Shown: positions 41,984-51,142 of the stretch, in pieces
Position numbering within the stretch: the first letter of the stretch is position 1
Layout: each line of letters starts with the position of its first letter
Source: Blautia sp900556555
GTDB lineage: Bacteria; Bacillota; Clostridia; Lachnospirales; Lachnospiraceae
Assembly (NCBI GenBank): GCA_964250615.1
Contig: CAXUGM010000022.1
Length of the DNA stretch: 54,330 nucleotides
Reading direction: 5' to 3' (one strand)
The notes under the pieces: model-generated
What the model saw: the letters and a program-made list of their open reading frames with translations, nothing else
Database searches by the model: none
What the model was told of the DNA's origin: nothing
Program-made: the position numbers and the translations under genes

Positions 41984-42724
41984 ATGGAAAGGAGAAGGTT
42001 AAAAGTACATTTACATAGAAAGGGAGGATGTTCTACGAATAAATTAGCGGAACGAATTACGGAAGAACTAAACTGCGAAACCGTATTCACTGTTCCTGTT
42101 TTCGGAGGGATTCCAATAGGAGAATCTGTGGTAGTTACATGGATTATTATGGTAGTATTGACACTTCTTGCAGTCATTCTGGTTCGTAATCTAAAAGTGG
42201 AGAATCCAGGAAAAAAACAGCTCATATTAGAAACATGTATCGGCTTTTTAAACGATTTTTTCACCGATATTCTTGGATCAGAAGGTAAAAGATACATACC
42301 ATATTTGATTTCCACAGCTCTTTATATTGGAGTTGCAAACTTAATCGGTTTGCTTGGCTTTAAGCCCCCTACAAAGGATTTGAATGTTACAGCAGCTTTA
42401 GCTATTATGAGTCTTTTTCTTATTTACTATGCAGGATTTCACAGAAAAGGTATGAAAAGATTTCTGAAAAGTTTTGCACAGCCTATGGCCATAATGATAC
42501 CGATTAACATTATGGAAATTGCCATTCGGCCTGTATCTTTATGTATGCGGTTGTTTGGAAATGTGGTCGGATCATTTGTAATTATGGAATTGCTCAAGGC
42601 AATTGTCCCGGCAGTTTTGCCTGTGCCATTTAGTTTATATTTTGATATTTTTGACGGTCTTATTCAGACCTATGTATTTGTTTTTTTAACGTCACTTTTT
42701 ATAAATGAACAGATTGAAGAATAA
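41984..42724 (+). CDS. atpB: F1Fo ATP synthase subunit a
   Basis: The a subunit of the proton channel in the cytoplasmic membrane. Five or six membrane helices are visible, with the essential Arg in SLCMRLFGN (helix 4-5). ATG 41984 gives 246 residues but lacks a ribosome site. A perfect GGGAGG (42022-42027) lies 7 nt before an in-frame ACG (42035-42037). The protein from there (TNKLAERITEELNCETVF) starts like homologues that begin MNxLAExxxEELNCE. Either translation starts at a rare ACG or the mature N-terminus is longer. It heads the order B-E-F-H-A-G-D-C; no atpI precedes. Confidence 0.92.
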   Translation: MERRRLKVHLHRKGGCSTNKLAERITEELNCETVFTVPVFGGIPIGESVVVTWIIMVVLTLLAVILVRNLKVENPGKKQLILETCIGFLNDFFTDILGSEGKRYIPYLISTALYIGVANLIGLLGFKPPTKDLNVTAALAIMSLFLIYYAGFHRKGMKRFLKSFAQPMAIMIPINIMEIAIRPVSLCMRLFGNVVGSFVIMELLKAIVPAVLPVPFSLYFDIFDGLIQTYVFVFLTSLFINEQIEE

Positions 42725-42750
42725 GGTTAAGAGAAAAGGAGAGTAAAATT

Positions 42751-42966
42751 ATGACAACAGCAATCGGAGCAGCAATTGCAGTATTAACAGGTATTGGAGC
42801 AGGAATTGGAATTGGACTTGCAACCTCAAAAGCAGTCGAAGCAATCGCAAGACAGCCAGAGGCAGAAAGCAAAATCAATAAAAATCTTCTTCTCGGATGT
42901 GCACTTGCAGAAGGAACTGCTATCTTTGGTTTTGTTATTGCTTTGTTGATTATCTTTTTATTATAA
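42751..42966 (+). CDS. atpE: F1Fo ATP synthase subunit c
   Basis: A 71-residue hairpin of two membrane helices forming the rotor ring. ATG 42751 follows AAAGGAGAG. The conserved loop is ARQPEAE and the ion-binding Glu is in ALAEGTAIFGF. The Na+ ligands of Na+-type rings (Gln in GxGQG and Ser after Glu) are replaced by Ile (GIGIG) and Gly (EGT). This favours proton coupling, though it is not proof. Confidence 0.94.
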   Translation: MTTAIGAAIAVLTGIGAGIGIGLATSKAVEAIARQPEAESKINKNLLLGCALAEGTAIFGFVIALLIIFLL

Positions 42967-42999
42967 TTCATCATTTGAGAGAAAGGCAGGTGTGCAAAG

Positions 43000-43500
43000 G
43001 TGCTGAAATTAGGTTGGGACCTTGTCTGGACAATTGTAAACCTGATCGTTCTTTATCTGCTGATGAAACGATTTCTTATTGGACCGGTTCTGGATGTGAT
43101 AGAAAAAAGAAAACTGCTGATTAATGGTCAGATGGAACATGCAAAGGCAACTCAGGATGAGGCAGAAGCATTAAAAGGACAATATCAACAAGCGATATCT
43201 TCCGCAAAAGAGGAATCTGCTAAGCTGATAAAAGAGGCAAAAGCAGAAGCAAAAAAAGCAGGAGAAGATATTGTGGAACATGCGAACATTCAGGCGGCAG
43301 ATATTATAGAAATAGCAAAACAGACTGCACAGCAGGAGAAAGAACAGGCTTTACAGAGTGCAAAATCAGAAATAGCAGGGCTGGCAATGGAAGCAGCAAA
43401 AAAACTGCTGACAGATGGAAACAGTATGGATGGAAATCGGATGTTCTATGACGAATTTTTAGCAAAAGCAGGTGATGAATATGACACAGATTGCCTATAA
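43000..43500 (+). CDS. atpF: F1Fo ATP synthase subunit b
   Basis: A 166-residue stator protein with one N-terminal membrane helix (LVWTIVNLIVLYLLMKRFLI) and a long charged coiled coil (residues about 40-130). GTG 43000 follows AAGGCAGG. Its 3' end overlaps atpH by 20 bp. Confidence 0.92.
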   Translation: MLKLGWDLVWTIVNLIVLYLLMKRFLIGPVLDVIEKRKLLINGQMEHAKATQDEAEALKGQYQQAISSAKEESAKLIKEAKAEAKKAGEDIVEHANIQAADIIEIAKQTAQQEKEQALQSAKSEIAGLAMEAAKKLLTDGNSMDGNRMFYDEFLAKAGDEYDTDCL

Positions 43501-43984
43501 TTATGCCAGGGTTCTCTATGAACTTTCGATATCTCAGGAAAGCATCAGAATGGTAATCCAGCAAATAGAAGAAATACCGGAACTTGGAGAAGTATTACAA
43601 AGCCCAGTGGTTGCTTTCTCACAAAAAGAAAAGGTAATCAGACGAGTCTTTTCAGAAGAAACCATTAATTTTTTATGTGTTCTTTGCAAATATCGTCATA
43701 TGGAACTGCTTCCCGATATTTTACAGATATATCAAAAATACGAGAATCAGCAGAACCATATTATAGATGTAGAATTATCATACGTGGTATCGCCTTCCCA
43801 GGAACAGTTAATTGGAATAAAAAAGTTCCTTGTGGAAAAATATGGTGCTGCAGATGCTGTATTTAAATTAAAAGAAGAGAAAGACCTGATGGGAGGTTTT
43901 GTTCTTAAAATCAATGATCAGGAAATTGATTACAGCTTAAAAGGCCGTATTCATGCATTACAACAAAAATTAATCTGGAGGTGA
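43481..43984 (+). CDS. atpH: F1Fo ATP synthase subunit delta
   Basis: A 167-residue stator protein linking subunit b to the top of F1. ATG 43481 is chosen since AGGTG ends 6 nt upstream; in-frame GTG 43472 and ATG 43475 are closer to it. MTQIAYNYARVLYEL is a typical OSCP/delta start and DLMGGFVLKINDQEIDYSLKGRI a typical C-terminus. It overlaps atpF at its start. Confidence 0.92.
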   Translation: MTQIAYNYARVLYELSISQESIRMVIQQIEEIPELGEVLQSPVVAFSQKEKVIRRVFSEETINFLCVLCKYRHMELLPDILQIYQKYENQQNHIIDVELSYVVSPSQEQLIGIKKFLVEKYGAADAVFKLKEEKDLMGGFVLKINDQEIDYSLKGRIHALQQKLIWR

Positions 43985-43989
43985 ACGGT

Positions 43990-45498
43990 TTGAGTTCAGT
44001 TAATTCAGAAGAAATAATATCTATTCTGAAAGAAGAAATTGAAAATTTCAAAGCTCCTGCCGGTGTAAAAGAAGTAGGAAGTGTCATATGGGTAGGGGAT
44101 GGAATTGCAACTGTTTACGGGATAGACCATGTTATGTACGGTGAAATCGTTATCTTCGAAAACGGTGTCAAAGGAATGGTACAAGATATCAAAAGAAATG
44201 AAACAGGAGTTATCATCTTCGGAAAAGACACGGGAATCAAAGAAGGAACCAAGGTCACCAGAACAAAAAAAAGAGCAGGAATTCCAGTAGGTGAAGCATT
44301 TATCGGAAGGATTGTCGATGCCTTAGGAGCACCAATTGATGGCATGGGTGAGATTCAGTCAAAAGAATACCGTCCCATCGAACAGGAAGCACCGGGAATT
44401 GTCGAGAGAAAGTCAGTATCGGTTCCTATGGAGACCGGAATTTTGGCAATTGATTCTATGTTTCCGGTAGGAAGGGGACAAAGAGAATTAATCATTGGCG
44501 ATAGGCAGACAGGAAAAACATCCATTGCCATAGATGCAATTTTGAACCAAAAAGGAAAGGATGTTCTTTGCATCTATGTAGCAATTGGACAGAAAGCTTC
44601 TACGATAGCAAAACTGTCAGGAACGTTAAAGAAGTACGGTGCCATGAAATACACTACGATTTTCTCTGCAACAGCCAGCGATTGTGCACCGCTGCAGTAT
44701 ATTGTACCTTATTCTGCTACGGCACTCGCAGAGTATTTCATGTATAGAGGTAAAGATGTTCTGATTGTCTACGATGATCTATCAAAGCATGCAGTTGCAT
44801 ACAGAGCACTGTCGCTTTTACTCGAACGTTCCCCTGGCCGTGAAGCGTATCCGGGAGATGTTTTCTACCTGCATTCCAGACTTTTAGAACGGTCAAGCCG
44901 CTTAAGTGACGAAGCAGGAGGCGGTTCGATTACAGCGTTTCCAATTATAGAAACACAGGCAGGAGATGTATCTGCATACATTCCCACAAATGTCATTTCT
45001 ATAACGGATGGGCAAATTTTCGTGGAAAGTGATTTGTTTAATGCAGGTGTCAGGCCGGCTGTTAATGTGGGACTTTCTGTATCTCGTGTAGGTGGAGCAG
45101 CCCAGACAAAAGCAATGAAAAAAGCAGCAGGAAGCATGCGTATTGATCTTGCACAATATCGAGAAATGGAAGTGTTTACCCAGTTTTCTTCTGATTTGGA
45201 TGAGGCTACTAAAGCACAGCTTGACTACGGAAAATGTCTGATGGAATTATTAAAACAGCCGTTATGCAGCCCGCTGGCATCTCATGAACAGGTCATTACT
45301 TTATGGGTAGCAACACATAAACTCTTAAAAGGAATTCCATTAAAAGAAGTAAAAGCATTTCAGATGGATATGTTGGAATTTTTTGATAAAAAACATCCTG
45401 AGATACGAGATGAAATCAATGAAAAGAAGACGCTCTCAGAAGAACTTGGTGTGAAAATTATAGAAGCGGCAGAGGAATTTAAGAACAGGAACAGGTGA
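43990..45498 (+). CDS. atpA: F1Fo ATP synthase subunit alpha
   Basis: A 502-residue regulatory nucleotide-binding subunit of the F1 head. TTG 43990 is chosen because GGAGG (43977-43981) is 8 nt upstream; GTG 43981 is inside that site. The P-loop GDRQTGKTS and the arginine-finger region SVGLSVSRVGGAAQ are intact. The length is normal. It starts just after atpH ends. Confidence 0.95.
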   Translation: MSSVNSEEIISILKEEIENFKAPAGVKEVGSVIWVGDGIATVYGIDHVMYGEIVIFENGVKGMVQDIKRNETGVIIFGKDTGIKEGTKVTRTKKRAGIPVGEAFIGRIVDALGAPIDGMGEIQSKEYRPIEQEAPGIVERKSVSVPMETGILAIDSMFPVGRGQRELIIGDRQTGKTSIAIDAILNQKGKDVLCIYVAIGQKASTIAKLSGTLKKYGAMKYTTIFSATASDCAPLQYIVPYSATALAEYFMYRGKDVLIVYDDLSKHAVAYRALSLLLERSPGREAYPGDVFYLHSRLLERSSRLSDEAGGGSITAFPIIETQAGDVSAYIPTNVISITDGQIFVESDLFNAGVRPAVNVGLSVSRVGGAAQTKAMKKAAGSMRIDLAQYREMEVFTQFSSDLDEATKAQLDYGKCLMELLKQPLCSPLASHEQVITLWVATHKLLKGIPLKEVKAFQMDMLEFFDKKHPEIRDEINEKKTLSEELGVKIIEAAEEFKNRNR

Positions 45499-45504
45499 TA
45501 AGAG

Positions 45505-46395
45505 ATGGCAAATGCAAAGGAAATACAAAGTCGTATGAAAAGCATCCGTGACACTATGAAAATCACCAGTGCGATGTATATGATTTCCTCTTCAAAATTA
45601 AAAAAAGCAAAAAAAGTTTTGGAGGATACAGAGCCGTATTTTTATGCAATGCAGTCAGCAATCGGCCGTGTGTTACGGCATATGGGTGACATTGAACATA
45701 GATATTTTGATGAAAGGCCAGAACACAAAGATCAAAATCGTAAGATTGGTTATATTGTGGTTTCGGCTGATAAAGGTCTTGCAGGTGCCTATAATCATAA
45801 TGTGTTTAAGATTGCGGAAGAGTGTATGGAGAAGAATCCAAACTGTCAGTTGTTTGTTCTTGGAGAAGTAGGAAGACAGTACTTTTATAAAAAGAAAGTT
45901 TCAGTTGACACGAATTTCCGCTTTACTGTTCAGAAACCAACGATGCATCGGGCTCGTACGATTTCAGAAAAAATGATTGCAATGTATCTGGAAGGGGAAT
46001 TGGATGAGGTACATATTATTTATACGCAGATGGCAAATGCAGCAGGCATGGATGCGGAGAAAGAACAGCTTCTTCCGTTGAAAAAGATGGATTTTACAAC
46101 AGCATCTTCCATGCTGGCAGAGATGCATCAGGAAGAAATCGAAATGGTTCCGTCTGCAGAAGAAGTCTTAAATAGTATTGTCCCCAATTATTTAAGAGGA
46201 ATGATCTATGGGTGTCTGGTTGAGTCATATGCAAGTGAGCACAATTCCCGTATGATGGCAATGGATGCTGCAACATCCAGTGCAAAAGACATGCTGAAAG
46301 ATTTATCAATTAAATACAATCGTGTGCGTCAGGCAGCAATAACGCAGGAAATAACAGAGGTTATCAGTGGAGCCAGAGCACAGAAAAAACGATAG
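45505..46395 (+). CDS. atpG: F1Fo ATP synthase subunit gamma
   Basis: A 296-residue central stalk subunit. N-terminal coiled coil with QSRMKSIRDTMKITSAMYMIS and C-terminal EHNSRMMAMDAATSSAKDML and NRVRQAAITQEITEVISGA are the two long helices. ATG 45505 is 6 bp after atpA. Confidence 0.95.
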   Translation: MANAKEIQSRMKSIRDTMKITSAMYMISSSKLKKAKKVLEDTEPYFYAMQSAIGRVLRHMGDIEHRYFDERPEHKDQNRKIGYIVVSADKGLAGAYNHNVFKIAEECMEKNPNCQLFVLGEVGRQYFYKKKVSVDTNFRFTVQKPTMHRARTISEKMIAMYLEGELDEVHIIYTQMANAAGMDAEKEQLLPLKKMDFTTASSMLAEMHQEEIEMVPSAEEVLNSIVPNYLRGMIYGCLVESYASEHNSRMMAMDAATSSAKDMLKDLSIKYNRVRQAAITQEITEVISGARAQKKR

Positions 46396-46412
46396 AAGGA
46401 GGTTTCCTTTTC

Positions 46413-47792
46413 ATGGAAAAAGGTAAGATAGTACAGGTTATGGGGCCTGTTGTGGATGTGGAATTTGAAAACCAGTACCTCCCGGAAATTAAGGATGCAC
46501 TTACAACAGAGCTGAATGGAAAAAAGGTTGTTATGGAAGTGGCTCAGCATATCGGGAACCATACAGTCCGCTGCATCATGCTGGCTTCCAGCGATGGTCT
46601 TTGCAGAGATATGGAAGTTACAGCCACAGGTGCAGGTATTGCAGTTCCTGTTGGAAAAGAGACGCTTGGACGTCTGTTTAATGTACTGGGAGAAACCATT
46701 GATCAGGGAGAAATCCTGTCAGAGACGCAAAAATGGGTAATCCACAGAGATCCGCCAAGTTTCGAAGAACAAAGTCCTGTAGTGGAAATCCTGGAAACAG
46801 GAATTAAAGTCATTGACCTGCTTGCACCATATGCCAAAGGTGGTAAAATAGGGCTTTTTGGAGGTGCTGGTGTTGGAAAAACGGTGCTGATTCAGGAGTT
46901 GATCAGTAATATTGCAACAGAACATGGAGGATATTCTATTTTTACTGGAGTAGGAGAACGTTCCCGAGAGGGAAATGATCTTTGGACAGAAATGAGAGAA
47001 TCTGGTGTGTTAGAAAAAACAGCCCTGGTGTTTGGGCAGATGAATGAGCCGCCCGGTGCCCGTATGCGTGTTGCAGAGACCGGGCTCACCATGGCAGAAT
47101 ATTTCAGAGACGAGCTTCATCAGAATGTGCTGCTTTTTATTGATAATATTTTTCGTTTTACACAGGCGGGTTCTGAAGTGTCTGCACTTTTAGGAAGAAT
47201 GCCTTCCGCAGTTGGATATCAGCCTACTCTGGCAACGGAAATGGGTGAATTACAGGAACGTATCGCATCAACAAAAAGTGGTTCTGTCACTTCAGTACAG
47301 GCCGTTTATGTGCCCGCAGATGACCTTACGGATCCGGCACCGGCTACCACCTTTGCTCACTTGGATGCTACTACGGTTCTGTCACGAAAAATCGTAGAGC
47401 AGGGTATCTATCCTGCCGTGGATCCTCTTGAGAGTACTTCCCGTATATTGGAAGCAGATGTGGTTGGTGAAGAACATTATGAAACAGCCAGACGTGTCCA
47501 GGAATATCTTCAGAAATACAAAGAACTACAGGATATTATTGCAATTCTTGGTATGGAAGAACTCTCAGAAGAAGATAAAAGGACAGTCGCAAGAGCTAGA
47601 AAGATACAGAAGTTTCTTTCTCAGCCATTCCATGTGGCAGAAGTTTTTACCGGCATTCCGGGAAAATATGTACCATTAAAAGAAACAATCCGCGGATTCA
47701 AAATGATTCTAGACGGAGAAATGGATGAGTACCCGGAAAATGCATTTTTTAACGTAGGAACTATTGATGAAGTAATAGAAAAGACAAAATAG
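46413..47792 (+). CDS. atpD: F1Fo ATP synthase subunit beta (catalytic)
   Basis: A 459-residue catalytic subunit. P-loop GGAGVGKT, the catalytic Glu region GVGERSREGNDL, Walker B VLLFIDNIFRF and the DELSEED-like segment MEELSEEDKRTVARAR are present. ATG 46413 follows AAGGAGG. The length is normal for Firmicutes (about 460-470). Confidence 0.96.
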   Translation: MEKGKIVQVMGPVVDVEFENQYLPEIKDALTTELNGKKVVMEVAQHIGNHTVRCIMLASSDGLCRDMEVTATGAGIAVPVGKETLGRLFNVLGETIDQGEILSETQKWVIHRDPPSFEEQSPVVEILETGIKVIDLLAPYAKGGKIGLFGGAGVGKTVLIQELISNIATEHGGYSIFTGVGERSREGNDLWTEMRESGVLEKTALVFGQMNEPPGARMRVAETGLTMAEYFRDELHQNVLLFIDNIFRFTQAGSEVSALLGRMPSAVGYQPTLATEMGELQERIASTKSGSVTSVQAVYVPADDLTDPAPATTFAHLDATTVLSRKIVEQGIYPAVDPLESTSRILEADVVGEEHYETARRVQEYLQKYKELQDIIAILGMEELSEEDKRTVARARKIQKFLSQPFHVAEVFTGIPGKYVPLKETIRGFKMILDGEMDEYPENAFFNVGTIDEVIEKTK

Positions 47793-47821
47793 GAAGCCTG
47801 AGATAAAGGAGAAGAGGGCAG

Positions 47822-48232
47822 ATGAATACATTTGGATTAAATGTGATTGCCAGTGATAAACAATTTTATCGTGGGCGAGGAAAGTCCATTTCTCTTCCTG
47901 CAAAAGACGGAGAAATTACCATATGGGCACATCATGCAGATATGATGATAGCTATTGTTCCTGGCGAAATTCGATTTCAGGATGAAGATGACCGCTGGCA
48001 TACTGCTGTAGCCGGAGGCGGGTTTGCCCAGGTTATCAATAACCGTGTTATGGTTTTGGCAGACAGTATTGAAAAACCGGAAGAAGTTGACATTAAGCGT
48101 GCACAGGAGGCAAAAGAGCGTGCACAAGAACAGCTTCGTCAGAAACAGAGCCAGCAGGAATATTATATTTCAAAAGCAGCTCTGGCCAGAGCAATGGCAC
48201 GTATGAAGGTATCCGGAAAGAAGGATATTTAG
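47822..48232 (+). CDS. atpC: F1Fo ATP synthase subunit epsilon
   Basis: A 136-residue protein with an N-terminal beta-sandwich (VIASDKQFYRGRGKSISLPAKDGEITIWAHHADMM) and a C-terminal two-helix hairpin (EVDIKRAQEAKERAQEQLRQK), which can inhibit ATP hydrolysis. It is the last gene of the operon. No terminator is evident before the next promoter. Confidence 0.92.
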   Translation: MNTFGLNVIASDKQFYRGRGKSISLPAKDGEITIWAHHADMMIAIVPGEIRFQDEDDRWHTAVAGGGFAQVINNRVMVLADSIEKPEEVDIKRAQEAKERAQEQLRQKQSQQEYYISKAALARAMARMKVSGKKDI

Positions 48233-48293
48233 CAAAACGGTATTACTGCTGTTTATGTATTGCATACTAATTAGTTATAACGTTCAGAATTCA

Positions 48294-48322
48294 TTGACAA
48301 AGAGGATAATAGTTGATAGAAT
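48294..48322 (+). promoter_or_regulatory. Promoter of ilvN-ilvC
   Basis: TTGACA (48294-48299) and TAGAAT (48317-48322) are 17 bp apart, about 40 bp before the ilvN start. No leader peptide rich in Leu, Ile or Val and no T-box is seen. Confidence 0.7.
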
Positions 48323-48364
48323 TACAAAAAAGTTAGCCAATAGAGGCGTGGGAGAAGGTGCTGT

Positions 48365-48895
48365 ATGAATCATACAAACAAAAGAATCTTATCCATTTTG
48401 GTTGAAAATACAGCCGGTGTACTGAGCAGGGTTTCCGGTCTCTTTAGCCGCCGGGGGTACAATATTGACAGCTTATCTGCTGGTATTACCACAGATCCGA
48501 ACTATACCCGTATGACTGTGGTGTGCAGAGGGGATGATTTGATTCTTGAGCAGATCACCAGGCAGGTAGAGAAGCTGGAAGATGTACTTTCTGTAAAAGT
48601 GCTGCGGGATGACCAGAGTGTTACAAGAGAATTGATGCTGGTCAAGGTAAAAGTATTACCGGCTGAGAGAGCAAGTGTTACAGCCATCGTGGACATTTTC
48701 AGAGCCAACATTATTGATGTTGGAAAAGAGTCCATGATTATTGAGCTTACAGGAAACAAATCAAAACTGGAAGCGTTTATCGACTTGCTGGATGGTTATG
48801 AGATTTTGGAAATTGCCAGAACAGGTATTGCAGGACTTTCCAGAGGTGCTGACGATATCTTTTATCCTTCCGAGGAGGAAGATGAGTTTTATTAA
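48365..48895 (+). CDS. ilvN: Acetolactate synthase small (regulatory) subunit
   Basis: A 176-residue ACT-domain protein conferring valine feedback on acetolactate synthase. The ACT fold is RILSILVENTAGVLSRVSGLFSRRGYNIDSL, and the C-terminal domain has VDIFRANIIDVGKESMIIELTG. Start ATG 48365. The large catalytic subunit ilvB is not adjacent and must lie elsewhere. It is followed by ilvC after a 127-bp gap without a terminator, so both are probably in one transcript. Confidence 0.92.
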   Translation: MNHTNKRILSILVENTAGVLSRVSGLFSRRGYNIDSLSAGITTDPNYTRMTVVCRGDDLILEQITRQVEKLEDVLSVKVLRDDQSVTRELMLVKVKVLPAERASVTAIVDIFRANIIDVGKESMIIELTGNKSKLEAFIDLLDGYEILEIARTGIAGLSRGADDIFYPSEEEDEFY

Positions 48896-49022
48896 GTTTA
48901 GGTTCTTAGAGAGTAATCCCTGAACATATGGAGTCTGTATGACAGACTCAATGCTGCAAAGACAGCATGGAAGAAAATAAAATCAGTAGAAAAACTGATG
49001 AAAATTTTAGGAGGAAAAGAAC

Positions 49023-50036
49023 ATGGCAGTAAAAATTTATTATCAGGAAGATTGCAATATGGCTTTATTAGAGGGAAAAACAGTAGCTGTTATCGGTTAT
49101 GGAAGCCAGGGGCATGCTCATGCACTGAACTTAAAAGAATCAGGTGTGGATGTTGTAGTAGGCCTGTATGAAGGCAGTAAATCCTGGGCAAAAGCAGAGG
49201 CACAGGGACTGAAGGTTTATACAGCAGCAGAAGCAGCAAAGAGAGCTGACATCATCATGATTCTGATCAATGATGAAAAACAGGCAGCTATGTATAAGAA
49301 AGATATCGAGCCAAACCTGGAAGAAGGAAACATGTTAATGTTTGCTCATGGTTTTGCAATTCATTTCGGACAGATTACACCTCCTGCAAATGTAGACGTT
49401 ACAATGATCGCACCAAAAGGACCTGGACATACCGTTAGAAGTGAATACCAGGCTGGAAAAGGTGTTCCTTGTCTGGTAGCAGTACAGCAGGATTACACTG
49501 GAAAAGCAAAAGACAAAGCACTGGCATATGCAGCAGCTATCGGTGGAGCAAGAGCAGGTGTTCTGGAAACTACATTTAAAGTAGAGACAGAGACAGACCT
49601 CTTTGGTGAGCAGGCAGTTCTTTGCGGTGGTGTTACTGCTCTTATGAAAGCAGGATTTGAGACCTTAGTAGAAGCAGGCTATGCTCCGGAAAATGCTTAT
49701 TTTGAATGTATCCATGAAATGAAGCTGATTGTTGACCTGATTTATGAAAGCGGATTCCAGGGAATGAGATACTCTATTTCCAATACTGCTGAATATGGTG
49801 ATTACATCACAGGTCCTAAGATTGTCACAGAAGAGACAAAGAAAGCTATGAAGAAGATTCTGGCTGACATTCAGGACGGTACTTTTGCAAAAGACTGGAT
49901 TTCTGAAAACCAGACAAGCTGCATGCACTTCAAAGCTATGAGAAAGAGAGAAGCTGCTCATCAGTTAGAAGAAGTGGGAGCAGAGCTTCGTAAACTGTAT
50001 AGCTGGAATGATTCCGGAAAATTAATTGAAAACTAA
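49023..50036 (+). CDS. ilvC: Ketol-acid reductoisomerase
   Basis: A 337-residue class I enzyme converting acetolactate to dihydroxyisovalerate, the second step of valine and isoleucine synthesis. It has the Rossmann GYGSQGHAHALNL (about 24-36), the cofactor loop EGSKSW and the metal-binding region TETDLFGEQAVLCGG with ECIHEMKLIVDL. ATG 49023 follows TAGGAGG. Confidence 0.96.
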   Translation: MAVKIYYQEDCNMALLEGKTVAVIGYGSQGHAHALNLKESGVDVVVGLYEGSKSWAKAEAQGLKVYTAAEAAKRADIIMILINDEKQAAMYKKDIEPNLEEGNMLMFAHGFAIHFGQITPPANVDVTMIAPKGPGHTVRSEYQAGKGVPCLVAVQQDYTGKAKDKALAYAAAIGGARAGVLETTFKVETETDLFGEQAVLCGGVTALMKAGFETLVEAGYAPENAYFECIHEMKLIVDLIYESGFQGMRYSISNTAEYGDYITGPKIVTEETKKAMKKILADIQDGTFAKDWISENQTSCMHFKAMRKREAAHQLEEVGAELRKLYSWNDSGKLIEN

Positions 50037-50046
50037 TGAAAACAAG

Positions 50047-50071
50047 AGGGTTCCCAAATGCAGGGAACCCT
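50047..50071. terminator. Terminator between ilvC and the LysR gene
   Basis: AGGGTTCCC (50047-50055) pairs with GGGAACCCT (50063-50071), followed by TT. It lies between convergent genes and may serve both. Confidence 0.8.
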
Positions 50072-50077
50072 TTCCTA

Positions 50078-51010
50078 TTACTCTTCTTTCTGAGAACGGC
50101 TGTGATAAAAATCGATAAATTCTTTTACCGCAGAAGTTTGCTGGATATTATCAAGATATGTAAAGCCAATCTCACGTTTATTCATAGCACATTCCAGAGG
50201 GATTTCCACCAGACTCCCTTCTGACAGTTCTTTTTCTACAAACTGGCGGATCACACAGGCTACACCAAGACCGACTTTAGCAAATTCAATGAGCAGATCC
50301 ATGGTAGAAACTTCTAATTGATTGTTAGATTCTATATGGTGCAGGGAAAGATAATCGTCAATGTATTGGCGTGTCATGTTTTCTTTGTCCAGCAGCATTA
50401 AAGTAGCGGATTTCAGCACATCAGCCACGGTATTTTCCTGGGAATTTTGACTATGGCGGCTGGTTCGCACAGAGAGATTATCCAGGTATGACTGGGTGCT
50501 CACGAAGATATCTTCAATTTCACCAAGAGAATCAAAATGTACATGATGAAGTCTGTCAGGGCGTCCGATTAATCCGAGATCAATTTTATTTTCCCTGAGA
50601 AGCTGCAGCGTATGATTGGTAGACTGGCATTCAATGGTAATCCGTACATGTGGATGTGCGGCAATAAAATCTTTTAAATAGGGCAGAAGCATATATTTGC
50701 ATAAGGTGGTGGAGACACCGATGTGAAGATGTCCGATTCCTAAATCATTGATTTTTTGTAGCTGTGCTTCGCCCAATTGAAGAGAATAAAAGGCACTCTG
50801 CACATATCCATAAAGGATTTCCCCCTCTTCTGTGAGTTGTACTCCTCTGGAATTTCTGGAAAACAAGGTGACATCCAGGCTTTGTTCCAATTTGCGGATG
50901 GACTTGCTGATTGCAGGCTGGCTGATAAAAAGTTCAGAAGCGGCTTTTGATATATTCCCAGTATTAGCAACCGTATAAAAAACTTTGTACAAAGAAAGGT
51001 TCTGATCCAT
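50078..51010 (-). CDS. LysR-family transcriptional regulator
   Basis: A 310-residue protein starting at ATG 51010. The N-terminal helix-turn-helix is YTVANTGNISKAASELFISQPAISKSIRKLE (residues about 11-41), followed by a periplasmic-binding-like effector domain. It is divergent from leuC and convergent with ilvC. By position it probably controls leuCD, and perhaps ilvC, in response to a pathway intermediate such as isopropylmalate. The 132-bp region between it and leuC would hold the LysR box. Confidence 0.88.
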   Translation of the reverse strand: MDQNLSLYKVFYTVANTGNISKAASELFISQPAISKSIRKLEQSLDVTLFSRNSRGVQLTEEGEILYGYVQSAFYSLQLGEAQLQKINDLGIGHLHIGVSTTLCKYMLLPYLKDFIAAHPHVRITIECQSTNHTLQLLRENKIDLGLIGRPDRLHHVHFDSLGEIEDIFVSTQSYLDNLSVRTSRHSQNSQENTVADVLKSATLMLLDKENMTRQYIDDYLSLHHIESNNQLEVSTMDLLIEFAKVGLGVACVIRQFVEKELSEGSLVEIPLECAMNKREIGFTYLDNIQQTSAVKEFIDFYHSRSQKEE

Positions 51011-51142
51011 AAGATTCCTCTTTTCTGATTGTTTTATGGCTTTATAAATTTAAGTTATGTCTGCCATGTGTTTTATGTATTTCTATTATAGCAAAACCTA
51101 TGGTAAAATGGCAATAGTAGAAATGTTAGGAGGCAAAGTCTT

